From IMG/VR virus record IMGVR_UViG_3300042402_003111, positions 62,001-126,000 of that record: DNA of 64,000 nt; one strand, 5' to 3'. The position numbers and the translations under genes are program-made. The stretch comes from a virus. Positions 58,057 to 64,000 of the stretch are shown here, piece after piece (the first letter of the stretch is position 1; each line of letters opens with the position of its first letter). The notes under the pieces were generated by a model. That model saw nothing but the letters and a program-made list of their open reading frames with translations. It searched no databases and was not told where the DNA came from.

Positions 58057-58704
58057 ATGAAACCAAAAATAGCATTATTTCTACATCAACCTAAAGCCAG
58101 CATCCAAAGCGGTAACGGTATAATAACCGCTTTAAGTTCACACTACGATTTTAAAATATTCACAAAACATGAAATAGAACGAGGGTTTTTTAAAGACGTA
58201 GACATTGTGGCTTTTCCTGGAGGATTCGGAGACAGCGATAGCTATGATTACTTACTACAACATCATGTAAAACAAATCAGAAGATTCGTACAACGTGGAG
58301 GAAAATATCTTGGTATCTGTATGGGAGCGTATTGGGCTGATCAAGATTACTTCAATTTATTAGAAGGTGCTCGCGCTGTACAATATATCAAACGTCCTAG
58401 TACAGATACAAAACGTCCACACGCTAAAGCTATCGATGTTAAATGGCAACGCAAACCTCATAAAATGTTTTTCTACGATGGTTGTGCTATTGTAGGAGAT
58501 CGCTCAAAATTTAAAACTATTGCCACTTACGCTAATGGCGATCCTATGGCCATAATTCAAAACAACATAGGTCTAATAGGGTGTCATCCAGAAAGTGAAC
58601 GACATTGGTATGATGACTATTCTTGGATGCCTCGTCATTGGCATAGAGGTGCTCATCATAAACTACTATTAGACTTTGTTAACCAATTGATGGAAAATAA
58701 TTAA
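58057..58704 (+). CDS. Glutamine-amidotransferase-like protein (BPL_N type)
   Basis: 215 residues of class I amidotransferase fold. FPGGFGDSDSYD is the oxyanion region, GGKYLGICMGAYW the nucleophile elbow with Cys, and GCHPESERHW brings His and Glu, so the triad is whole. The sequence is closer to the N-terminal domain family of biotin protein ligase (BPL_N) than to synthetase-linked amidotransferases. It may hydrolyse a small amide or modify a product of the two radical SAM enzymes. Substrate unknown. Confidence 0.8.
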   Translation: MKPKIALFLHQPKASIQSGNGIITALSSHYDFKIFTKHEIERGFFKDVDIVAFPGGFGDSDSYDYLLQHHVKQIRRFVQRGGKYLGICMGAYWADQDYFNLLEGARAVQYIKRPSTDTKRPHAKAIDVKWQRKPHKMFFYDGCAIVGDRSKFKTIATYANGDPMAIIQNNIGLIGCHPESERHWYDDYSWMPRHWHRGAHHKLLLDFVNQLMENN

Positions 58705-58706
58705 GT

Positions 58707-58724
58707 TTGTAATACGCTTGTAAT
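58707..58724 (+). promoter_or_regulatory. Pho-box-like direct repeat before pstS
   Basis: TTGTAAT, 4 bases, TTGTAAT, an 11-base periodic repeat with the geometry of a PhoB site (CTGTCAT-N4-CTGTCAT). It lies 63 bases before pstS. Confidence 0.6.
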
Positions 58725-58734
58725 CTTTGTGTGT

Positions 58735-58741
58735 TTAAATA
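58735..58741 (+). promoter_or_regulatory. Late promoter motif TTAAATA before pstS
   Basis: Follows the Pho-box-like repeat; a stem-loop TGTAGAAA/TTTCTACA (58747-58766) lies in the leader before the AGGAG ribosome site. Confidence 0.45.
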
Positions 58742-58786
58742 GATGTGTAGAAAAAGATTTCTACATAATCAAATAGGAGACACACA

Positions 58787-59812
58787 ATGCGAAATCTTAT
58801 CGCAACAGTTTTATTAGCAGTATCCTCTCTAGCATCCGCAGCAGATTTAACCGGAGCAGGTGCTACATTTCCATATCCAATCTACAGTAAATGGGCCGAA
58901 GCATACAAAGCCGCGACTGGTATTGGTTTAAATTATCAATCAATTGGCTCTGGCGGTGGTATCCGTCAAATCAAAGCTAAGATTGTAGACTTTGGTGCTA
59001 GTGACATGCCACTAAAACAAGATGAATTAGACAAAGAAGGTCTAATGCAATTTCCTGCTATTATAGGCGGTGTTGTGCCAATCGTTAACATCGATGGTGT
59101 TGCTGCTGGACAACTTAGACTTACTTCGGACGTTATTGCTGATATCTATATGGGCAAGATTACCAAGTGGGATCATCCTAGTATCACAGCAATTAATCCA
59201 GGACTTAAATTACCTAACGCAAATATCTCTGTGGTTCACCGCAGTGATGGTTCAGGCACAACCTTTATATGGACTAACTGGTTAAGCAAAACTAATCCAG
59301 AATGGGCAGATAAAGTTAAGGATGGTACAGCAGTTAAATGGCCGGTAGGTGTAGGCGGTAAAGGCAATGAAGGTGTAAGTGCTGTAGTTCAACAGTTAAA
59401 AAATAGTATCGGTTATGTAGAATATGCCTATGCTAAACGCAACAAGATTCCACACGCACAAGTCAAAAATCGTGATGGTAACTTTGTACAGCCTAGCGAT
59501 GACACATTCAAGGCCGCAGCAGCCAACGCAGACTGGAACAGTGCTCCAGGCATGTATTTGTTGCTTACAGATCAAAAAGGTAAGGATGCTTGGCCTATCA
59601 CTGGTGCTAGTTTTATCCTTATGCACAAGCAACAAGCTGACGCATTAACGGGTCGTGCAGTTCTTAAATTCTTTGATTGGAGTTACAAGAACGGTGCCAA
59701 GATGAGTGAAGATTTAGAATATGTTCACTTGCCGCAGTCAGTTATCAAATTAGTACAGGATAACTGGAAACGGGATCTTAAAGGTCCGGACAACAATCCA
59801 ATTTGGAAATAA
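58787..59812 (+). CDS. pstS: Phosphate-binding periplasmic protein PstS
   Basis: 341 residues. Signal peptide ends SLASA-ADLTG. GAGATFPYPIYSKW, SIGSGGGIRQIKA, VDFGASDMPL and HRSDGSGTTFIWTNWL are the PstS phosphate-site motifs. It should deliver phosphate to the host PstCAB transporter. Pho-box-like repeat and late motif upstream; porin gene 9 bases downstream. pstS is a known auxiliary gene in marine phages under phosphate stress. Confidence 0.96.
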   Translation: MRNLIATVLLAVSSLASAADLTGAGATFPYPIYSKWAEAYKAATGIGLNYQSIGSGGGIRQIKAKIVDFGASDMPLKQDELDKEGLMQFPAIIGGVVPIVNIDGVAAGQLRLTSDVIADIYMGKITKWDHPSITAINPGLKLPNANISVVHRSDGSGTTFIWTNWLSKTNPEWADKVKDGTAVKWPVGVGGKGNEGVSAVVQQLKNSIGYVEYAYAKRNKIPHAQVKNRDGNFVQPSDDTFKAAAANADWNSAPGMYLLLTDQKGKDAWPITGASFILMHKQQADALTGRAVLKFFDWSYKNGAKMSEDLEYVHLPQSVIKLVQDNWKRDLKGPDNNPIWK

Positions 59813-59821
59813 GGGATAGAC

Positions 59822-61225
59822 ATGAAAAAAATTACGATCATAGCTGCTATGGCCTTGTGCTTTGCAGCACCGGCTGTTGCAGATGAATATAAAGACACAC
59901 TTGATATTCTACTACAAAAAGGTATTATTACTCAACAAGAGTACAACACAAAAATTGAAGCACACGCAGAGCGTTTAGAGAACAAACAGTTTAATGCTGC
60001 TCGTATTGATAAAGATTTGCGTGATAACAACAATTCAAGATTTACAAAGGCTAATGATGGGTCAGTCACTGAAAACGGAATCGGACTTAAAAGTAAAGAT
60101 GGCAACAATACCGTCCAACTTACAGGTAGACTACATATGGACTATCGTCAGTACTCCCCGGATTACGGTACAGGTCAAACCACGGATTCGTATCAAAACA
60201 CCGCTGAAGCACGACGAGCCAGATTTGGAATAAGAGGACAGTTTGCCAAAGATTTCAAATATCAATTGTTAGCAAACTTTGGTGCAAGCGATGGTTTTAG
60301 TTCCACATCAAGTACAGCAGATGAAATGTGGGTTAACTGGGCTGCTAATCCTGAAATGCAATTTCAATTTGGTTTGTTTAAAATGCCTTTCAGTTTAGAA
60401 CAAATGACTAGTTCAAACAATCTAGATTTTATGGAGCGTAGTTTGATTGGTCAAAACGATAGCGAATTAATTCCTGCTAAAGAAACCGGATTCATGCTAC
60501 ACGGTATTCCTAAACCTGGATTAACATACGCTCTAGCATTAAGCAGAGGCAAGAGTAATAAGAGTGCCGAGTTTGATGGCTTTGATTACATTGGTCGTAT
60601 AACCACAAACATTGCTGAACTAACCGGAAGCAAAGCATATACAGCACACTTAGGTGCTGCTTACAGTACAGGCGAAATTAAAAGTGGTGTTATTCCAGTA
60701 AGTGGCAGAACAGAGTCACGTATGCAGTCAGCATGGTTCACCGGGTCCGCCCTTAGCGATGCGACTACAAGAACACGACAGGGACTCGAAGCTGCATTTG
60801 CTTATAATGCTTTTAAGGTACAGGGCGAACAGTTCCAATTCAATTATGATCCAGCAACAGGCAACGATCAGAAAATAAATGGATACTATGTTCAAGCTGT
60901 GTACAACCTAACAGGAGAATCACACGCTTATAAAGATGGCGCATTTGGTTGGATCAAACCAAACAATCCCGTTGACAAAGGTGGTCGTGGTGCTTGGCAA
61001 GTGGGTGTGCGTATGAGTGAGTTTGATGCCAGCGACATATCAGTAGCAACAGGCAAATCTAATCGTGCTACTGCAATGACTTACGGTATCACTTGGTTCT
61101 GTACAGATAATCTACGTTTTATGTTAAATTATGTAGACACAAAGTTTGACAGTCTGGTAGGCAGTTCAGGTAGTCGTGTAAACGGTGACCGTGCTGTAAT
61201 GTTTAGAAGCCAACTTAGTTTTTAA
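59822..61225 (+). CDS. Phosphate-selective porin O/P-like outer-membrane protein
   Basis: 467 residues. Signal peptide ends PAVA-DEYKD. A short coiled coil (DTLDILLQKGIITQQEYNTKIEAHAERLE) comes first, as in OprO/OprP trimer porins; then 16-strand beta-barrel sequence with alternating aromatic strands and a final FRSQLSF ending in Phe, the outer-membrane insertion signal. It should pass phosphate or other anions. With PstS it makes an uptake pair. A porin in a phage is unusual. Confidence 0.9.
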   Translation: MKKITIIAAMALCFAAPAVADEYKDTLDILLQKGIITQQEYNTKIEAHAERLENKQFNAARIDKDLRDNNNSRFTKANDGSVTENGIGLKSKDGNNTVQLTGRLHMDYRQYSPDYGTGQTTDSYQNTAEARRARFGIRGQFAKDFKYQLLANFGASDGFSSTSSTADEMWVNWAANPEMQFQFGLFKMPFSLEQMTSSNNLDFMERSLIGQNDSELIPAKETGFMLHGIPKPGLTYALALSRGKSNKSAEFDGFDYIGRITTNIAELTGSKAYTAHLGAAYSTGEIKSGVIPVSGRTESRMQSAWFTGSALSDATTRTRQGLEAAFAYNAFKVQGEQFQFNYDPATGNDQKINGYYVQAVYNLTGESHAYKDGAFGWIKPNNPVDKGGRGAWQVGVRMSEFDASDISVATGKSNRATAMTYGITWFCTDNLRFMLNYVDTKFDSLVGSSGSRVNGDRAVMFRSQLSF

Positions 61226-61270
61226 ATCGAGCACACTTATAGAGTGCTGCGGGAACTCGTAACCCGTAAT

Positions 61271-61296
61271 AAAAAGGACCTATAGGTCCTTTTTTA
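61271..61296 (+). terminator. Terminator after the porin gene
   Basis: Stem AAAAAGGACC/GGTCCTTTTT with loop TATA and a T-run. Two further small hairpins (61230-61266) precede it; the rest of the 139-base gap has only the late motif below. Confidence 0.9.
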
Positions 61297-61333
61297 TTGA
61301 TTAAACACTCACACTATTCTTGTTCATAACTCC

Positions 61334-61340
61334 TTAAATA
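61334..61340 (+). promoter_or_regulatory. Late promoter motif TTAAATA
   Basis: 25 bases before the gene at 61365, with TTGGGAG as ribosome site. Confidence 0.5.
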
Positions 61341-61364
61341 AAATAAGTTGGGAGCGAATCAACT

Positions 61365-62252
61365 ATGAAGAAGTATATAACAATAATAATGTGGGCGTTA
61401 ATTTCAAATGTCTATGCCCAAACATATGATAGTAGCACATTAGTAGATACAAATAGCACTAGTACAAGCACCAGCACGGTTAACAGTAACAGCACAAGCA
61501 CCAGTACCAGTACGAATGTAAACACCACAGATGTGAACAGCACTAGCACAAACACGAATAACAATAATAATACCAGTACAAGCACTAATACAAATTATAA
61601 TATAAACAGTGGTACACAGACTTTTAATAATAACAACGTAAACACATCTACTAGTACTAGTACCAATACAAATAATAACGTGAACACCGGTGATATGACT
61701 AACAGAAATATCAATACCGGTGATATGACTAATCGTAATATACAAAGTGGCGGGTTGAATAATACAAATACAAATAATAATATTAATACTGGTGATATGA
61801 CCAATAGAAATATTAATGACAGTAATATAACACAGAAAGTTATACAACCTCCGCCGACTGCTATTGCTCCGGCAATGATGAGTGGCGGTAATAATGACTT
61901 ATGTACTACAGGAACTAGTGGTGCTGTACAAACACAGATACTAGGTATCAGTAGTGGAGGTACAATACGTGATATGAATTGCGAAAGATTAAAGAATGCC
62001 AAGACACTTTATGATATGGGAATGAAAGTTGCTGCGGTGTCTATTATGTGTCAAGATCGTAGAGTTTTTGATGCTATGTGGAATGCTGGTACACCTTGTC
62101 CTTACGAGGGTGTAATTGGCGAGCAGGCTCGCGTGGCATGGAACGAAAATACCAACAAGTGGCCAAAATACGAGGAACCAAAGAGTGATGATTTCTATAA
62201 GAAAACTGGTTGGGGTGCTTTACTTGGCATCCTTCTTTTCAGTTTGTTCTAA
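61365..62252 (+). CDS. Exported Asn/Ser/Thr-repeat protein, 295 aa
   Basis: Signal peptide ends NVYA-QTYD. Residues 25-165 are low complexity (STSTSTVNSNSTSTSTST, NTNNNNNTSTSTNTN), with three near-identical units NTGDMTNRNI near 107-150. A folded domain follows (about 180-270) with Cys at CTTG, CERLKNAKTLYDMGMKVAAVSIMCQD and TPCPYEG. The C-terminus is a hydrophobic stretch (GALLGILLFSLF) that may anchor it. Extracellular or periplasmic, function unknown. Its last 65 bases also encode the signal peptide of the next gene. Confidence 0.75.
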   Translation: MKKYITIIMWALISNVYAQTYDSSTLVDTNSTSTSTSTVNSNSTSTSTSTNVNTTDVNSTSTNTNNNNNTSTSTNTNYNINSGTQTFNNNNVNTSTSTSTNTNNNVNTGDMTNRNINTGDMTNRNIQSGGLNNTNTNNNINTGDMTNRNINDSNITQKVIQPPPTAIAPAMMSGGNNDLCTTGTSGAVQTQILGISSGGTIRDMNCERLKNAKTLYDMGMKVAAVSIMCQDRRVFDAMWNAGTPCPYEGVIGEQARVAWNENTNKWPKYEEPKSDDFYKKTGWGALLGILLFSLF

Positions 62253-63738
62253 CGCTCAGGAATTAGATCCTTCACAGGTCTATACTACTAATAATTTAGT
62301 AGGTAATACTGGAAATGCTTGGTCCGGCTGTTATACCAACCAGAGTGGATCTTTCTGGGGAGGAACATCAGGTGGTCCTTGTCCAGGCTACGATTCCAGT
62401 ACTGGACAAATTATTTTTAGTTATGGCCAATATACTCTAAGTCAGACTATAGCCATTAATCAAGCATTGGCCAATGCTGGCACAGGTTTACAAATTAATG
62501 GCTATAATTATTCTTGGAGTGTAAAAAATTCTAACATTAACGGACAGCAACCAGGCGGGTTTGATCCTATCACCTACGTTGATGTTAATCTTTATAGTAA
62601 TACAGGTTCATTATTAGTTAATGACAGATACAATTATGGCTATCATATTCCAAGTTGGACCACATTCTCTGGTACAAGAAACTACGATACACCATATTCT
62701 CTAGCAGCATTAGGTAATATTCAACTGGCAGTAACCGCCAAAGACTCAGGGTTCTGGGCAGGATATTATGGTCCAGAATTTATGAATTTTAATCTTAGTT
62801 TAAATTATAAACTAGATCCTTGTGTAGGAAATCCTCTCTACAGTCCTGCCTGCCCAGGATACGGTGCTGCTTTTGTAGCATCATTAAGTCCTAGTACTTC
62901 AACAAGCACACCTACAGTAAACTATAACTCCTCTTCTGGATATACTAGTGTAACATTAACACCTGATAGCACACGTACTGACCCTACAGTACAAAATGCT
63001 GGCGGTGTTGAAATGACTACTACAGGCTCTATTAGTGCTCCTGACGGTGTGCCTACTGTGAGTAAAGAAGCAGTAGTGGCAGCTAATAATCAAAGTCAAA
63101 CGCAGGAACGTGAAAAACGTGAAGTTAACCCAATGGCTTTAAGCATAGCATTAAACACCATAAGACGAAACGCAGAAAGAGAACAGAACATAGTTAGGGA
63201 TGTACTACAACGTAATGAAACTACTGCCCTACAAAATCGTGTCGGTCAGGATGCTTTAGTAGGAGATTTAGTTAGTCGTACACAAGAACAAAGTCAAAAC
63301 ATAGCTTTAAGTATAACAGTTAACAGTGCATTATCTATAACTACTAACACTAGTAGACCTAATCAAGAAACAGCACAGACACGTAATGAAGATTCTACTG
63401 GGCAAGGATTATCTACATTTGGACCAATGAGTAATTTACAAAATATCATGCAACCCAGACTACCTGAAACTGCTACTAAAGAAAATGCTACTAGTTCAGT
63501 AAATAAAAATGTACAACCAAACACAGCAGCTGGCAACGTAGATATAGCATCAATAGCACAGACACCAGCAGGGTTTGAAACATATATGAATAGTATGAGA
63601 GATGGACAGTTTTACGCACCTAAAGAAATATATAAAGGTCAGCGTACAGTAGATAACGCAAGAGCCGAGCGTTTTTTAAACGGCAAAAGCGATGTTCTAC
63701 ATCAAATGATGATAGAGCAACAATATAACTTAAGATAA
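62188..63738 (+). CDS. Exported protein of unknown function, 516 aa
   Basis: The frame opens at 62116, but ATG at 62188 gives a clean signal peptide (ISIRKLVGVLYLASFFSVCSNA-QELD). Mature N-terminal half (about 25-215) is beta-rich and aromatic: SGCYTNQSGSFWGG, GQYTLSQTIAINQALANAG, SLSLNYKLDPC. The second half is helical, basic and Gln/Asn-rich (NTIRRNAEREQNIVRDVLQRNE). It is probably a periplasmic or surface protein. No family recognised. Overlaps the preceding gene by 65 bases in another frame. Confidence 0.75.
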   Translation: MISIRKLVGVLYLASFFSVCSNAQELDPSQVYTTNNLVGNTGNAWSGCYTNQSGSFWGGTSGGPCPGYDSSTGQIIFSYGQYTLSQTIAINQALANAGTGLQINGYNYSWSVKNSNINGQQPGGFDPITYVDVNLYSNTGSLLVNDRYNYGYHIPSWTTFSGTRNYDTPYSLAALGNIQLAVTAKDSGFWAGYYGPEFMNFNLSLNYKLDPCVGNPLYSPACPGYGAAFVASLSPSTSTSTPTVNYNSSSGYTSVTLTPDSTRTDPTVQNAGGVEMTTTGSISAPDGVPTVSKEAVVAANNQSQTQEREKREVNPMALSIALNTIRRNAEREQNIVRDVLQRNETTALQNRVGQDALVGDLVSRTQEQSQNIALSITVNSALSITTNTSRPNQETAQTRNEDSTGQGLSTFGPMSNLQNIMQPRLPETATKENATSSVNKNVQPNTAAGNVDIASIAQTPAGFETYMNSMRDGQFYAPKEIYKGQRTVDNARAERFLNGKSDVLHQMMIEQQYNLR

Positions 63739-63748
63739 GGGGACCACT

Positions 63749-63886
63749 ATGTTAGAAACATTATTTTGGATCGTAGTCGGAGCATTTGTAGGTTGGAACT
63801 TACCGCAACCAAGTTGGGCAAAAAGTTTTCAAGAAAAAAACTTACAAAAATACATCAATATGATTCCATTCATTACTAAAAAATAA
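63749..63886 (+). CDS. Small membrane protein, 45 aa
   Basis: One hydrophobic helix (LFWIVVGAFVGWNLP) and a basic tail (KSFQEKNLQKYINMIPFITKK). AAGGGGA ribosome site, 10 bases after the exported protein gene. Function unknown. Confidence 0.65.
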   Translation: MLETLFWIVVGAFVGWNLPQPSWAKSFQEKNLQKYINMIPFITKK

Positions 63887-63895
63887 GGAGGCGTT

Positions 63896-63925
63896 ATGAA
63901 TTTTTCTCTAGAGAAAAATTCGTAA
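63896..63925 (+). other. Nine-codon minigene on a 24-base perfect palindrome
   Basis: A strong AGGAGG site, ATG, then MNFSLEKNS and stop. Bases 63898-63921 form a perfect palindrome (half-site GAATTTTTCTCT), so the mRNA folds into a hairpin here. It lies 9 bases before the next start and may act as a translational switch. Confidence 0.55.
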
Positions 63926-63934
63926 AGAAACAAA

Positions 63935-64000
63935 ATGTCAAATAAAAATATAGACGAACAAGTAGACAAATTAGAAGAAGCAGCAGAAAAGTATGCCAGT
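63935..64000 (+). CDS. 3'-partial gene, acidic helix at N-terminus
   Basis: Visible start MSNKNIDEQVDKLEEAAEKYAS, a charged coiled-coil-like helix; the gene runs off the window. Preceded by the minigene hairpin. No identity can be given. Confidence 0.55.
   Translation, partial: MSNKNIDEQVDKLEEAAEKYAS

Noticed and set aside
61440-62002. Two long minus-strand frames of 135 codons each
   Set aside because: Antisense of Asn/Ser/Thr repeats, which lack stops by composition; the plus-strand gene has signal peptide and ribosome site.
1-64000. tRNA genes, insertion sequences, integrase or attachment sites
   Set aside because: Looked for by eye on both strands; apart from the tRNA-like end of the tmRNA I saw none. 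A tRNAscan run would be needed to exclude a weak tRNA.

Overview
The window reads as part of a large, AT-rich, T4-like tailed phage (myovirus type) genome, most likely aquatic and infecting a Gram-negative proteobacterium. Signs of a T4-type virus are class I ribonucleotide reductase NrdA/NrdB with glutaredoxin, a PAAR spike tip, long fibre genes, dense one-directional gene packing with ATGA overlaps, and many copies of a TATAAATA/NTAAATA late-promoter motif. Signs about the host are indirect: a two-piece (permuted) tmRNA, known mainly from alphaproteobacteria, some betaproteobacteria and cyanobacteria, with the short tag ANDEAFALAA, which resembles beta/gammaproteobacterial tags; ADP-heptose genes; an OprP-like porin; and a Pho-box-like repeat. 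I cannot fix the host or species from sequence alone.

Layout. 1-9.6 kb: fibre and adhesin genes (collagen-like GYTGSQG repeats, a 1597-residue protein with six LamG-like domains, several unknown structural proteins). 9.7-15.3 kb: a sugar cluster with a four-domain glycosyltransferase/FkbM methyltransferase fusion, a cupin, both halves of HldE as separate genes in swapped order, and an HldD-like epimerase. 15.4-18.7 kb: structural and unknown proteins plus a Cys-rich, HiPIP-like protein. 18.8-20.0 kb: a minus-strand island (alpha/beta hydrolase and small proteins). 20.0-29.6 kb: nucleotidyltransferases, a HExxH peptidase, a KxDG protein and low-complexity proteins, many starting with a short MKIxDLVxE-like segment that resembles the T4 capsid-targeting sequence. 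29.6-32 kb: a PD-(D/E)XK exonuclease and a beta-helix fibre. 32.1-36.3 kb: nrdA, a superoxide dismutase with a T4-like capsid-targeting N-terminus, nrdB, grx. 36.3-40 kb: PAAR, a HAD nucleotidase, a histone Hc1-like protein, two tiny very basic peptides, IscU and IscA. 40-45.3 kb: cell-wall hydrolase, small membrane proteins, lipoproteins, ribosomal protein bS21, a DEDD exonuclease. 45.3-50.8 kb: DnaK, Hsp20, ClpS, heme oxygenase, two fatty-acid desaturases and a ferredoxin-dependent bilin reductase. 50.8-54.6 kb: a probable internal protein, a second peptidase, a Cys-rich metallothionein-like gene, a 2OG-Fe oxygenase, a Bfd-like ferredoxin. 54.6-55.1 kb: permuted tmRNA with a protein gene inside its intervening segment. 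55.1-58.7 kb: two radical SAM enzymes and a BPL_N-type amidotransferase. 58.7-61.3 kb: PstS and a phosphate-type porin behind a Pho-box-like repeat. 61.3-64 kb: exported low-complexity proteins of unknown role.

How it may work together. Early or middle genes (exonuclease, nrdA, HAD nucleotidase, lipoproteins, clpS-bilin operon) sit behind near-consensus sigma70 promoters; structural genes sit behind late motifs. Several transcripts appear leaderless in both classes. The accessory set points to host remodelling: protein quality control and trans-translation (DnaK, Hsp20, ClpS, tmRNA, bS21), Fe-S and redox supply (IscU, IscA, Bfd-like, Grx, SOD), linear tetrapyrrole synthesis, lipid desaturation, phosphate uptake and surface sugars. 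The capsid-targeting-like N-termini suggest that a group of enzymes, including SOD, is packaged in the head and injected.
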